Shown here: one piece after another, positions 1 through 14,400 of the stretch | Layout: every line of letters begins with the position of its first letter | How positions within the stretch are numbered: the stretch's first letter is position 1 | Origin: Betaproteobacteria bacterium Ga0077526 | GTDB taxonomy: Bacteria > Pseudomonadota > Gammaproteobacteria > Burkholderiales > Ga0077523 | NCBI GenBank assembly: GCA_001464765.1 | Contig: LNDV01000018.1 | Coordinates: 1-64,000, forward strand | DNA length: 64,000 nt | Direction of reading: 5' to 3' | The notes under the pieces: generated by a model | What the model saw: the letters and a program-made list of their open reading frames with translations, nothing else | Databases searched by the model: none | Told to the model about the DNA's origin: nothing | Program-made: the position numbers and the translations under genes

Positions 1-2430
1 GGTCACCGACCACACCGTCAGCGTGTCGCCATCCGCATCCGTGTCGTTGCCCAGCACCCCAGGCACGCTCACCGTCAGCGGCGTGTTCGAGCGCGTCTGG
101 TAGGTGTCGTCGGTCGCCACCGGCGCCCGGTTGCCGACCAGGATGTCGACGATCGCCGCGTCGAGTTGAAGGTAGCTGCCATCCTCATCGGTCGCGGTGA
201 CATCGATGGCGTAGCGACCCGCGCTCGCAAACGTACGGCTCGCCGTGCGTTGCGTCCCGGCCACGGTGTCGATCTGGCCGTCGCCCCAGTCGATGGTCCA
301 GGACACGATGGCATCGTCGCCGGCATCGATGGCCTCGAGATTGAGCACGTAGGGCTCGCCGGGCGCGCCCTGCGCGGCTCCGGACACCCGCACGACCGGC
401 GGCAGATTCGCGATATTCGCGACGACAGTGGTTTCACCGGTGGCCTGACCGTCGCTCACCTGGAACCGCAACTCGTAACCACCGTTGTCCGGCGGCGTGA
501 CGGTCACGACGCCCGTGGAACGGTCGACGGTCACCCAGGGCAGGGTCCCGATCTTGGAGTAGACGAGAGCGCCTGCTACGTTGTCGACGTCGGTCGCCTG
601 CAATCGGAACGTGAGAGCGTCGCCCTCGTTGCCAGCGATCGGCGCAATGGCATCGAACACCGGGGCATCGTTCACCGCAGCCACGTTGATCGTCACCGTG
701 ACGAACTCGCTGTTGTCCGGGGCGTCGGCCACGAACCCCGACGCGATGAGATCGCAGCCGCAATCGAGCTCGGCATCCCCCGTGTCGCGCACCCGGAAGG
801 TGAAGGTGTCGGTCCCGGAGAAGTTGGCGTTCGGCGTGTAGGTGAAGCTGCCGTTGGCGTTCAGGATCAGCGCGCCGTTTGCCGGACCGGTGCCCATGGC
901 GAAGGTGAGCTGAGCCGCCGGCGTCTCCACGTCCTGCCCGGACAGCTGTCCGGAAATCGCCGTGTCTTCGTTGGTACCGAAGGTGGCTGCCTGCGCGACC
1001 GGCACATCGTTCACCGGACGGATCTTCAGCGTGATGGTCCCGACTGACGAGGTCTCGCCGTCGTTCACCCGGAACGTGAAACTGTCGTTGCCGCGCACGT
1101 TACTTCCCGCCGTGAATCGCACGGTGCGCGTCACGGGGTCCAGCGCGGAGAGCGCGCCCAACGTCGGCGCGGATTCCAGCGCATATGTGAGGACGTCGCC
1201 ATCCACGTCGGTGGCGCTCAGCACGATGTCCGCAAAACCATCCTCGTCCAGCCACACCGTCTGCGACAGCGGCACCGGCGGCGAGTTGTCCGCGCGGACC
1301 AGCACCTGAACGGGCGCGGCCGTGTAGCTGCCGTCCTCATCGGTTGCCGTCGCGGAGATGCCGTAAGTCGACCCGCCCGCGAAGAAGGTGTGCTGGACTG
1401 ACGTGGCCGTCCCGGCAACCGTCTGCACAAAGCCGTCGCCCCAGTTGATCTCCCAGCTCGCGATCGTGTCGGCACCGGGGTCGGAGGACCCCAGGTTCAA
1501 GGTGTAAGCCACCCCCTCGTCCACCTCTGCCGCGCCGGTGACCGTGAGCGTGGGCGCCACATTCTGGACCGTGATGCCGAAGGTGACTTCATCGACTGCC
1601 GCCGGCGACCCGTTGTCGGTGACGCGCGCGGTAACGGATACCGTGTTGACGCCATCGGCCGGGGTCCAGGTAATCACACCGGTGGTGGCGTCGATGAGCA
1701 TGCCCGCCGGGGCGCTCACCAGGCTCCACGTCAGGGTGTTGCCCTCCACATCGGTCGCGCCGAGATCGACGAGCAGCACCGAGCCTTCGAGTACCACCTG
1801 GTCGGCAACGACGTCGATCACCGGGGCGTCGTTGACGGCCTGAACCGTGATGGACACGGTCCCGGGGGCAGACGTGATCGCGTTGGCATTGGACCCGTCG
1901 GGATCACCACGGTCCCGGACGGTGTAGGCAAAGCTGTCCGTCCCGATGTAGTTGGCATTCGGCGTATAGGTCCAGCCGCCTGCAGCGCCCTGCACGAGCG
2001 TGCCGTTCTGGGGCGCGGTGACCAGCGTGAACACGAGATCGGCGCGCCCCGTCTCGGTATCGGTACCTCCCAGCACGATGAGACGGGAGGTGTCCTCCTC
2101 CATCGTGACGGACTGCGGCGATGCGACCGGAGCATCGTTGACCGGCCTTACGTTCAACGTGATGGTTGCCGTATCCGTGCCGGCCTTCCCGTCGTCGACC
2201 AGGAACGTGAAACTGTCCGCCCCGGTGAATCCGGCGTTCGGCGTATACCGCACCGTGCGCGCCGACGGATCGAACTCGGACAGCGCGCCGTTGGCGGGAG
2301 CCGAGGTGAGCGCATAGACCAGCGTATCGTCATTGCCGTCGGAAGCGGAAAGGGTGATGACGACGGACCCGTCCTCGTCGACGTTCACCGTCTGCGCATT
2401 GGCATCGGGCGCCACGTTCGACGTGCGGTC
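1..2430 (-). repeat. Tandem cadherin/PKD/Ig-like repeats of the giant protein (continues off window)
   Basis: At least eight repeats of roughly 80-110 residues lie here. Typical borders are VNDAPVA, with YTPNANFxGTDSFTFxVxDG near the end of each cadherin-like repeat. At least two are PKD-like (INWGDGFVQTVAG and IDWGDGQIDTVAG). The last visible stretch reads VLGNDTDADGDTLTV, so the array continues beyond the left edge. Such arrays act as extended stalks in bacterial adhesins. Confidence 0.9.
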
Positions 2431-5400
2431 GACGGTAAAGAGCCGGACGTAGTCGTCACCGCCCGTGCCGTCACCGTTGCCGTCGAGCGGGTTGCCCGAC
2501 AGATCGTAAATGGCCTTGGTGCCCGACAGCGTGAGCCGGTAATCGCCGTTGGCAAGGATGCCCGCCGCGCCATTGGCACCGGTCAGGAACTCGAGCGTGA
2601 GATTGGTCTCGGGGTAAGAGTAGAGCGCGCGCACCGGGATGATGACGTCGTCCGTCGTGTCAAACAAGCCGTCCGTGCCCTTGCTGCGCAGGTCGTAGTT
2701 CGCCGGGCTGCGGGCGCTGATGGTGTTGAGCGCCTCGCTCGTACCGACCTGCACGCTCGAGAACGCCAGCGCCGTCGTGCCGCCGGGGGCCGGCAACTGC
2801 GACACGCTCGTGATCTGCGGTGGCGTGGTGTCGCCGGAATCGCCCAGGAACTCGTACGCGCCGATGTCGAAGTAGGTGAGTCCGGCTTCCGGCGTGTAGA
2901 GGACCGAAGGCGCGTTGTTGAGGTCCGCCGCGCCGTTGTACTGCGAGAGCACGAAGGTGTACCCGTTGCCCGCGCTGAGTCCGACGAGCGGTGTCAGGCT
3001 CTGATTCCCGTCGCCGTAGTCGAAGCGGATGTTGCCGTTCGCGAAGAGCGTTGCCGAGAAATTGACGTTGCCGCCGCCGGTGTCCTGCCGCGTGGCCGCC
3101 CAGCGGAAGGTGATCTGATCGGCCACCGTGCTGTCGAGGAACACGTTGCCCACCGTGGACCCGGACGCCGCGGACTGGGTCGTGTCCGTGCGGAGGTTGT
3201 CCCAGAGCGGAGCGATGCGGACGTTGCGCAGGAAGGTGGTCTGGTCGTTGTCGTCACCGCTGGACGCGGAATCGAGGCCACCGAAGTGCAGATAACCATT
3301 CACGCTGACAGAGACGCTGTTGTAGCTGCGCCCGTAGTACTCGAACGCGAACGGGAGCGTCACGCTCGCCACACCGCTGGAACTGCGCAGCGGAATCGCC
3401 GTGCCGGCGCCGTCCTGGTAGAAGCTTCCGTCCGGCACGGACTCGACGAAGCGGTCCCAGCCGGCCCCGGTGTTCGCCGTGGACGGATCATCCTGGCGGG
3501 AACGGCCTTCGATGTCCGTGAGCGCCGCGTCGTGCGGGTAGACGGGTCCGGGCCTGGCCGCCTCGTACGCACTCGCGGCGTCGATCGCCGCCGATCCGGC
3601 ATCCAGACTGAAGTTGTCGTCGTAGCCGTCGCCGGTGGTGACGTCCTGATCGCCGAGGACGTTGTCCGCCCCGTTGATGTCGAGGAACTTCGGATCGCCG
3701 ACGACGCCATTGGCATCGTGCGCCGCCGACAACGCCTGCCAGTTCGCGAGCGTCGCCTGCTGCGCCGCGCCCCAGCGGCCCACGAAGGCCGCGGCCGTTC
3801 GCAGATCGAACAGGTTGAAGTCGCTGGAGAACCCGGCTTGACCGTCCGCAGTCACGTTGATGGCGTAGCCGTTGCCGATGGAAAGCAGGTTGTTGCGGAC
3901 GCGGATGTTGCCCGTCGAGTACACCCGGATGGCATCGCCGGTGTCCTGCCAGACCGTATTGTTGTAGACGACCCGATCGCCCGCCGAATGCGTGTAGGTG
4001 ATGTCGATGCCACGGTTCGTGTTGCCGTAGACCAGGTTGTTGAAGATTTCGCTGAACCCCTGGTCGAGGATGCCGATGGAGTTCGAATAGGACTGATTGC
4101 GTGACACGTTCGACGAGTAGTACGTCCGCACGCCGATCGTGTTGTCGAAGCTCCGGTTGCCGATCAGCCAACCCTGGAAACCCGTCTCGATGCCCACCGA
4201 ATTGTTGTAGGCGTCGTTGTCGATGACGAGGGAAGTGCTGTTGTAGCTGTAGATGCCCGTGGTGTTGTTGTAGGCGCGGTTGCCCTGCGCGGTCACGGCG
4301 CTGGAAATGCTGATCCCGGTGGTGTTGTCGTGGGCGTCGTTGCCGATGATACGGATGCGGTTCCCTTCCCCGCTCTGGCTCGCCGCGATCCCGGTGCGGT
4401 TGCCGTTGACTTCGTTGTTCTCGATACGGATGCGTTCTCCACTGACTGAAATGCCCGAGCCCGAGTGGTTGCGCACGAGGTTGTCACGGATGATCCAGTC
4501 CGAATGCCCGTTGGTGATTTCCACACCCGTCTGGGCGTTGTCGTAGATGTCCAGGTTCTGCAGCACCACGCCATCGTTTCCGGCACCCCCGGTGGCCGTG
4601 ATGCCTGCGGACCCGCCCGTGACGTTCAGCCACTCCAGCGTGACGCCCGAGGCCCCCTCGAAGGAGAAGACATACTGCCCCGCACTCGTGTTGCCACGGT
4701 GGAGCACCGCGTCGTGGGTGGGAAGCACAGGTCCGCGGATCGTGACCCCGGAATCCTGCGCGTTGAGGACGATGTTGGTGGACAGGTTGTAGACGCCGGT
4801 ATCCACGAAGATCACGTCGTTGGCGTCGAGGTCGTAGGCGCGCAGCAGGGCGGCCAGGGAGGCCATCGGCGTGCCGGGCGTCTTGCCGTCGTTGGCGTTG
4901 TTGCCGACCGTCGTGGTGTACTCGTCCCCGGTGCGCGAGCCGTCGTTTACGTAGTAGAAACGGCCGGCATTGGCGATCTGGAAAGGCGCGTCGGACTGAT
5001 CCGACACGGTCGCGTCGCCCGCGTGGCCGGTCACTCGAAGCAGTGCGCCGTTGGAGACCGGCCCTGCGTTCCAGACGAAGCTGCCCCTGCCGTACCTGTC
5101 GACCGGGACACCGCCCGCCACGGGCAGCCACGAGTTCCCGCCGTCCACGGAGACCTCGATGTCCGCCGTCGGCGCGGCGACTCCCGCCGGGTTCATCTTG
5201 CGCACCTCGATGCCGGCGAGGACAGAGCCGTAGTTGTTCGTGAGGTTGGTCAGATCGACGCGCAACCCGTCGCCATCGGACACGGTCACGCCGAAGCGCA
5301 GCACCAGCGCCCGGTTCGTACCGCCCGCAAGTGCCCGTCGATCGACGTTCGCGGCCACCGTGGCCCCGTTGATCGCGAGGGAGAACTGCTCCGAACCGAC

Positions 5401-8400
5401 GGCCTCGGTGCCCGCCACCGTGTGCAGGAGCACCTCGTAGGCGCCGTCTGCCACAGGGATGTCGTACGTGAGCTTCCCGCCCGTCCCGTATGGGGGAATC
5501 GAGTAGCTTTGGTAAACCCCGAGAGGCGCGGCGTCCGCAACCCCGGCCGTCGCGAAGTTGGTGTTCTGGCCGCTCAACGAGCCGGCAACACGGTACTTCT
5601 CCGTCGCCCAGCCCTCGACAGTACCGGTGCCGTTCCCGGTATCGAGGCGCAGGATGGTGTCGTACTGAGCGAGACCCGCGCTCTGGAACTGCACGTCGAC
5701 CGCCTGCCCCGCCTCCACCTTCTCCAGGCCGTTCAGGTTGAGCACCTGGATCAGTTGAGAAGCGCTCGCCGTGGCCTTCCGTGTATTACCGTACGCACCG
5801 AGATCCACTCGGCCGCCGTTGTTGCCCGGCTCGACCTGAAAGAGGGACGCGGGGTCGCCCCGGTCCACGCCCGGACTCGTGGCGGCCAGGCGGAAGTCGT
5901 CGTCGAGACCGCCGTCCACGGTCGTGGCGGCGCTGTAGCCCAGGAGGTTGTCAGCGCCGTTCACATCGAGGAACTGCGGGTCGGCCAGCACGCTCTCGAC
6001 GTCGTTCCCGGTCTCGTACGACCAGTCCGCCATCGTGAGAAAGTCCCTGCCCTCCCACTGCGCGAGCTTGCCGGTGCCGAACACCTGGAACAGGTTGAAG
6101 TTGGAGTTGAACCCGACCTGCTGACTGTCGCCCACGCGCAGGGCATAGCCGGCGCCCACGACGACGATGTTGTCGCGGATCTCGGTACGGTTCCCGCCGA
6201 CGGTCGCCAGGATGGCGTCGCCCGTGAGCTGATAGATGGTATTGCCGAAGAGGCCGTCGCCGGCGCTCTGGTAACCGCTCATCCGCACGCCGATGGCCGA
6301 GTTGGCGTAGATCAGGTTGCTTCGGACCTCCGAGCTGCTGTCGTGTTCGACGCCGATGGTGTTGCTGTAGACCGTGTTGCCGACGGCGCTGCCGCTCCGG
6401 ATGTAGATGCCGGTGCCCGTCGTGGTGCCGTTTCCGATCTGGCCGAAGACCCGGTTGCCGGTGATCTGCGCGCTGTTCGATCCCTGGATGCCCATGGTCG
6501 TGTTGCGGTAGACCGTGTTGTTGCGCACGCGCGGGCTCTGGTCGGCGGCGATGCCGACGCTGTTCTGGTAGACCTCGTTGTTCTCTACCGTCGTCGTACC
6601 GCTGACGGAGATGCCAACGCTGTTGGATCGCACCTCGTTGCCGGTGATGACGATGCCAGTCAGATAGGAACCCGTGCTGGTGCCGGCGCCGATCCCGGTG
6701 CTGTTGTTGCGCACGAGATTGTTCTCGATGCGATGGCCGGCACCGTTCAAAGACATTCCCGAACTGGAATTGCCGAAGATCTCGCTGTCACGAATGACGT
6801 ACGCCGTATTCTCGGTGGCGGACCCGGAAACGATTACGCCGGTGCCATTGTTCCGGATCTCCATCCGTTCCAGCGTGAGTGCGTCCGAGTCGTAGCTCGA
6901 AGTCGCCTGAAGGCCGTAAATGCCGCCGGTCAGCACGAGATCGCGCAGCGTCACGTTGTCGCCGCCCGTCATCTCGACGACGGCCTGCGCGGTGTTTGCC
7001 CGGTTCAGCACGGCGTCGTGGCCGCCCAGGACGGGGCCTTGCACCGTCACACCGCTGTCTTGTGCGTCGAACTCCAGCGTGACGGGCAGCGTGTAGTCAC
7101 CGGTATCGACGTAGATGATGTCGTTCGGATTGAGATCGTAGGCGCGCAGCAGCGCCCCGAGCGAGGCCATGGGCGTCGCGGCCGTCTTGCCGTCGTTCGC
7201 GTTGTTGCCCGGCGCGGTCGCGTACTCGTCACCGGCCGTAGACGCGTCGTTGACGTAGTAGGCGATGCCGTTGTTGGCAACCTGGAATGCGACGTCGGAA
7301 ACGTCCACCACCGTCGTCGCCCCGGCCTGGGCCGTGGCGCGGAGCCGCGTGTTACTGCCGGTCTGCGCCGGCGTCCAGGCAACCTGGGCACGCCCCAGGC
7401 TGTCGAGTACCACACCCGACGCCACGGTCTGCCAGCTGCCGCCGCCGTCGTACGACGCCTCGAGATCGACGGTGGGCGACGCCACGCCGGCAGCGTTGAC
7501 GCGCCGCAGTTCGAGCGCGGCCACGATCGGTCCGGTCGTGTTCGCGATCTGGTTCACGAGATCCAGATCGAAGCCCTTCCCGCCGGAAACGGTCACGTCG
7601 TACGCGAGGACAACCGCCTTGTTGACTGCGCCGGCCAGGGCGCGCCGGTCGACCGCGCTGGCGATCTCCACGCCGTCGATGGAAATGCCGAAGCGCGAGG
7701 CACCGATCGCTTCGGTGCCGGAGGCCGTGTGAATCAGGAGTCGATAGGTCCCGTCGGCGACATCGATGCGATAGCCGAGGCGGCTGCCGACGGCGCTGGC
7801 GGCATAGCCATAGGACCGGTACACGTCCGCCGGCGCGGCGTCGGCAACACCTGCGGTGGCAATCACGGTGTTGCTGTTCGTCGTCGCGCCCGCTGTCTGG
7901 AACGCGTTGACCGACCAGCCCGCCACCGGAACCTGATTGTTGCCCGCATTCATGCGCAGCAGCGTGTCGAACGGCGTGAGGCCAGCGCTCCGGATGTCCA
8001 CGGTGACCGTCTGACCCGTCTCGAACTTCTCCAGCCCGTTCGGATTGACGATCTGCACCCGTTGCGGCGGGCTCGCGGCGTTCTCGCGAGTATTGCCATA
8101 GGCGCCGAGATCGACTCGCCCACCGTTGGGGAATTCCTCGCCGAGGAATAGGCTGGAGGGGTCGCCGCGGTCTACGGCGACGCTCGTCGCGGCGACGTGG
8201 AAGTCGTCGTCCAAGCCGCCGTCGCCCTTGATGCGTTGGATTCGCACGGCATCGGCGAGCATGCGGTTGAAGGTCGAGTTGCCGACGTCGGTGAGGTCGA
8301 CGATCAGTCGACCGTTTCGGATCTCTACCGTCTCCAGACGCTCCCAGGCCACGCCGTCTGACGTGAAATCGTTCGGCGTCGAGCCGTGCTGCAGCCCGGA

Positions 8401-11400
8401 CGCGACAGCGACGGTGCTCGTCGGGCTGACGGCGCCGTCGTACAGCGCATACCGCGCGGAGGCGCCCGTGATGCCGCCTCCCCAGGGCCAGCGCGCCGCC
8501 ACCTGATAGGTGCCGTCTTCCAGACCATCGAAGGTCCACCGGGCGATGTTGGCGCCACCGGTACCGCCGGGAGCCTCGGTCAGATCCTGCCCATAGGCCG
8601 TGTTGAAGATCGAAATTTCCTGCGCCGTGGCCGGATCGCCCGGGACACTCGCCGACTGGCCCACGATCGTGGCCCACGCTCCGAATGTCGTGAACCCAGG
8701 ATCGCCGTTGTCGATGATGATCGGCGCGCCGTCCATCTCGAAGCTCATGCCGCGCAGGCTGTCCGCGCCAGCCGTATTGATGAACTGCGGGTCGCCGACC
8801 AGGCTCTCCGCATCGCGTCCGAGTTCGTAGATCCAGTCCTCCAGCGCGGTGTAGTCGCGCCCCTCCCAGCGGCCTATCTTGCCGGTGCCGGTGGTCCGGA
8901 AGAGGTTGTAGTCGCTGTCGAAGCCGTTCTGGCTGTTCGCGGGAACGTTGATCGCGTAACCGCTGCCCACTTCGAGAATGTTGTTGCGCAGGAGCACGTT
9001 GCTCGCACTGGCGCTCAACGCGATCGCGTTGCCCACGGACTGCACGACGGTGTTGCTGAACACCCCGTCGGTGGCGCTGCGGCGATACCCCGCCGTCAGG
9101 ATGCCGGTCGCACGGTTGTCGTACACGACATTGTTGGCCACTCGGCCGGCGCTCTCGCCAATGCCGACGGTGTTGCCGTAGACCTGGTTGCCTTCCGCCG
9201 AACCACCGTTGCCGATGTCTATCCCCGTGCCGGCATTGTCGAATACGCGGTTACCGCGCGCCATCGGCCCCACGGACACCTGGATGCCGTTCCCGTTGCG
9301 GTAGACGACGTTGTTCTCCGACAGCGCCCGGCTGTCGTACGACTGGATGCCCCAGCTGCTGTTGCCGTAGACGGTGTTGCCCGTGATCTCGACCCAGTAC
9401 GATCCGGAGATGCCCACGGGGTTGTCGTGAACCACGTTGTCGACGATCCGGATGGGCGCGTACTGCCCGTTGTATTCGCCGTACAGGCCCGCCCCGTTGT
9501 CGAAGACGTGGTTGCCGATGACGCGGGATCCGCCCGAGCGGACGATCACGCCCCAGCCCGCGTTGCCGTAGATCTGGTTGTCGTTGATGAAGGCATCGCG
9601 AGTGCCGTTGTCTTCTGTGCTGCCACTTGAAAGGTTCACACCGGCGTTGGCATTGCCGAACACCTCGGATCGCTCCAGCGTGAAGCCGGTGCTGGCCGCG
9701 CTGGGGGCGGCGTACACGGCATGGTGGCCACCGGTGATGGCGAGGCCGCGAATCGTCACGTCGTCGGCACCGGCGAGCTGGAAGGCGTAGCTGGTGGAAG
9801 ACGTGTTGCCCCGATTGATGAGCGCTCGCGCGCCCGGCAGGGTCGGGCCTTCGATGGTCACCCCGGAATCCTGCGCCTCCAGCAGGATGTTCGTGGTGAG
9901 CAGGTAGGTGCCGTTGTCCACCCGGATCACGTCCCCGGCATCGAGGTCGTAGGTCTCCAGGACGGAACGGATCGTCGCCTTGGGCGTCGCCGCGCTGAGG
10001 CCGTCGTTGGCGTCGTCGCCGACCGCGCTGGTGAACTGGTCGCCAGCAGTGGAGCCGTCGTTCACGTAGAACACGCTGATGGGCGGCGTGATGCTGAAGG
10101 CGGCGTCCGATCGATCCTGAATCGCGCCAGTGTCGATGGACCGGACCCGGATGTAGTACCCGGCGCCGACCGCGAACTGCGCCGCGCTCACCGACCAGGT
10201 GTACGTGCCATCGTTGAGCTCGTCATCCGCCAGCACGGTCCACACGGGCTCGCCCGCGAGTCCGGGCAGCGCGGCGCCGATGTCGATCGCGACGTTGCCG
10301 CCGAACCCGTTGGAGCGCCAGCGGATGTCGAAGCTGGAGTCCTGCGGAATCGCCTCGCCGCCATTCGGACTGATGACGAGCATGTACTGCGCGGGGCTGC
10401 GCGACGCCTGCGGCGTGTTGCCGTAGGCGCCGAGGTTGACGTAGCCGCCGTTGTTGGCGGGCTCGTTCGCGAACGAATCACCGGGGGCGCCCCGATCCAG
10501 CGCGGGAGAAGTCGTGCCATCCAGCGTGGGCGCCGAGACCGGGAGGAAAACCGGCAAGCCGGTCGCGGCATCGCGAACGGGCGCCAGCGCGGCCCCCTTG
10601 ACGCTGCCGAACTGGCTGCGCAGATGGAAGTCGTCGTCCCGACCGTCCGCAGCCAGGCTCACGTACCCGAGGGCACCGTCGGCACCATCGGCATCGATGA
10701 ACAACGGGTCGGCAAACGTGCTGTTCTTGTCGCCGAAGGTGGCATTCCGCCAGGCGGTCAGACTGGTCCGGTCGGCCCCCTGCCACAGGCCCACATCGCC
10801 CGAGCCCGTGGTGTAGAAAAGGTTGTAGTCCGACACGAAGCCCGCTTGCGAATCCGCGGCCACCGATACCCCGTAGCCCTGCACGGTCTGCACGATGTTG
10901 TTGCGCAGGCCGATGTTGGAAGACCCGTTCTGGACCCGGATGGCATCCCCTTCGGTGGCGAGGATCGTGTTGTTGACGAGTTGCGCGCCGCTCACGCCCG
11001 TCATGAAGATGCCGTAGTTCTTGCTGCCGTAGATGAGGTTGTTGCGCGCGGTGTTGCCGAGCCCGATCTGGAGGTTGGTCGGATTCGAGTAGATGACGTT
11101 GCCGACGAAGCCCTGGCTCGCCGTGCCACGGATGCCGAACCCCGTGTTGTTGTAGACCCGGTTCTCGCTCACATCCGCGCCGCCGACATCGATCCCCACG
11201 TAGTTGCCGAACACCACGTTCCGAGACACGCTGGGCCCCGCGAAGACGTTGATGCCCACCGAGAACTGATTCGTCTGCCCGTACACGGTGTTGCCCGCCA
11301 CACGCGTGTTGTAGGCGGCGGCGATGCCGATCTGCCGGTTGCCGTACGAGATGTTGCCTCGCCCGAGCGCAAGATTGGCATTGCCGACGACCGCCTCGGC

Positions 11401-14400
11401 CCCGCCCCCGCCGTTGTAGACCTGGATGCCGACGTTGTTGCCGTAGGTGCGGTTGGCCTCGATACGCGCGCCCGCCCCGGGGTTCTCGATCCAGAGTCCG
11501 ATGCTGCCGTTGTCGTAGGCCACCGAATCGCTGACGACGCCGACGCCGCCGGTGAGCTGAATGCCGTGCGTCGTGTTGTTGTAGGCCAGCCCGTTCGTGA
11601 AGCTGGCGATGGGTCCGCGGATGCTGATGCCAGTGCCGGTATTGCCGAACGCTGTCAGGGCGTTGAAGCTGGCGAACGGCGCGTTCGTGTCGATGAGCAG
11701 TCCGCCCGAGGCGTGGCCCGTCGCCGTGAGATGCGAGGCGACGAACCCGTCGCTGGCGTTGCGCACCTCGAGCCCGCGCAGCGCATTGCGCAACGTGAGA
11801 TGGCGGATCGTCATGTTGTCCGCGTCGTCCAGCAGGATCACCGGCTGGGTGCGGTCGCCCGGGATCGCCGGGAACAGCGCCGCGATCCGGCTCGCATCCG
11901 ACGGCCCGAGGATGGTGAAACCTTCGTCCAGCCCCAGACCGATGTCGGTGCTACCGGAGATCGCCACGGGATCGATCATCGAGTACTCGCCGGTATCGAT
12001 GTGCAGGACGCTGGCCGCACCGAGGTCGTAGGTGCGCAGCAGGTTGGTCGCGTAGGGCTTCGGCGCTGTCGCAAGCTTGCCGGTATTGCGGTTGTCACCG
12101 ACGCCGTTGGGTGTGGACTCGTCGCCGACGTTCGAGGCGTCGTCCACCCAGTAGGTGGTGCCGTTCTCCGGCACGGCGAAGGTCTCCTGGCTGCGGTCAA
12201 TGGCTATCGGCACGTTGACCAGCGATACCTGGATGCGCAGGCCGTAGGTGCCGAAGTCCAGACCGCTTGAAGACGGTATCCAGATGAACTCACCGTCGTC
12301 CGCCGTGGCCGCGGCGATCGTCGTGCGCAGGGCCGGACCGTGCGGACCGTCCTGGTAGAGATCGATTCGCACCGGCGACTCGCCGGCATTGCCGAAGGAC
12401 TCCCAGCGGATGGTGAGCGGCTTGTCCTTCTCGAGGTCGGCATACAGGTCCGGGTAGCGGAGCGAGATGCGCGGCGTGCCGGTGCGGGCCGTGTCACCCG
12501 CCGTGTTGCCGTAGGCCCCCAGGTCGATGCCCAGGGCCTCGCTGCGGACATATGCAAACGCACCGTCGAGCAGCACGTCGTTGGCGGTGCCCGTCTTGCG
12601 GTCCGCCTCGAAGCGGAAGACCGCCTTGCGCGCGCCGGCCGGGATCGCGACCTGCCCTCCGGCAAGTTCCCAGCGATTAGTGACGTTCTTCGCTTCGACG
12701 GTGATGGGCGAGCCGATGTCGGCGTTGCTGGTGTTGAGGAAGCGGATCACCAGGGATCCGGTATCGCGCGCCGCCTCGAGCGCAGACCGGATGCGGGCGC
12801 CGAACACGAGTTCCAGGTCCTGACTGTCGATCTGGGTGATCGTGATGCCGCCTTGGACAAGGTCCACCACCTGCTCCACGAAACCGTCCGCCGCGGCGCC
12901 AGGGGCGAAGTAGCCGGTACCGGTGTGAGCACCGGGTGCGCCGCCCTGAACCGCACCGCCGACGTTCACCTGGCTCCAGCCCGCGAGGCCGCTCTCGAAC
13001 CCGCCGTTCACGAGCAGGTTCGTGAAGGAAGGCGACACCCCGATGTCCGTCAGCGCATCGCCGTCGTCGATGCCTGGGCTGGTGAAGCGCAGCTGCGCCA
13101 CCACGGGCATCAGCCGGTAGTCGTCCTGCCCGCGGTTCACGAAGCGCGGTTCCGCCCACTGCGGATTCACGTCCGTGCGACCGATGGAGTGCAGGTCGAA
13201 GCGCGCGATGTCCGCCTGCCAGTCGAGGATGTCGTTGAAGTCCCGCGTCCAGTAGCCGATGCGGCCGGCGCCGCTGGAGAAGAGATTGTTGTAGTCGCTG
13301 AAGAAGCCCGTCTGCGAGTCGTTGGCGACGTAGAGCGAGTAGCCCTCCTCCGCCCACAGCACGTTGCCCCGGACCTCGGTGCCCGTCGCACCGCCGGACA
13401 CGCGGATGAGGTCGCCCGTCGGCGAGTACATCGTGTTGCTCACGATACGGACGTCGTCCGCGCCGTCGAGCGCCACGCCAAAGCTCGCATTGCGGTAGAC
13501 GAGGTTGTGGACGATCGTGAGGCCGTCCGTGGCCCTGATGCCGATCGTGTTGCCGGAAATGCGGTTGAACTGGACCGTGCCGGAGAAGGTGCCGACCCCC
13601 GTGCCGTTGGCCTCGATTCGGTTGGCCACGTCGAGCGAGGCGCCGCCGACCACGCCAGAACCGCTGACACCGGTCGTGTTGCCACGGATGGTCTGCCCCT
13701 GCACGGTGGCACCGACGAGTTGCACGCCCGTCTGGTTGTCGTGAATGTCGTTGGGAAGCGCGGCGCCGACCGTACCGAAGGCTCCGGTGCCCGACACGGT
13801 GGTGGATACCCCGATGGCGTTGCCGAAGATGCGGTTGCCGATCAGTTCGGCCCGTGCCCCGTAGCGGACGCCCACGGAATTGCCGGTGATGTCGTTGCCA
13901 CGGATGGCGCCCGTGAAGGCCGCCCCGATATCGAGACCAACAAACCCGCCGGAGAAGGTATTGCCCGCGATGTAGCCCGAGGCGGCAGCGGTGATGCGCA
14001 GCGTTGCCAGGGCAAGGAAACGGTTGTCGACGAACTGAACGTCGCTGCCGCCGTTGATCGTGGCGCTCCCCGCCGTGAAGACGCTGTCGATGACGGACAG
14101 GCCGGCGGTGCCGTTCAGTTCCAGCCCCCCCGCAAAGCCGAGACGCTGCAGGGTGCCGCCCACCCCCTGGACCACCACGGGCGATGTGAACACGGTGTCC
14201 TGCGTGCGCGCACCGATGATCACGACACCGCTGTCGTTGGCGCCGAGCGTGAATCCGGCCTGCGGACCCGGCCCGACGTAGATGACGTCGCCCGCGCCGA
14301 GATCGTTGCTGTCGAGGATGCTCTGGACGGTCGTGGGGCCTGCGGCGAAGTGGATCGTCCCGCCGGTCACCAGGTTGCCGCGCAGGTAGATCTGGGGCGT

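Larger units (their letters stand above)
3560..14380 (-). repeat. Five related right-handed beta-helix modules
   Basis: Five modules, at about 14380-12480, 12165-10400, 10075-8080, 7270-5770 and 4975-3560. Four open with a YYVNDGS..GDEYTT..GNNANDGKTP-like header (the first has a shorter one), then a DLxxxDVIYVDTGxY strand. Next come many short GNxVYxNxxGI coils of the NosD/pectate-lyase beta-helix type, then GFxSDYNLFxTTGxGxIGxW, and most end with VDLGAYGNT. The third to fifth modules look most alike, which suggests internal duplication. Right-handed beta-helices often bind polysaccharide; no catalytic set was identified. Confidence 0.85.

Noticed and set aside
4465..8151. Plus-strand open frames at 4465-8151, 9721-12270 and 12340-16350
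   Set aside because: All share the same antisense register to the giant gene and read as compositionally biased shadows; the minus strand encodes recognisable beta-helix repeats.
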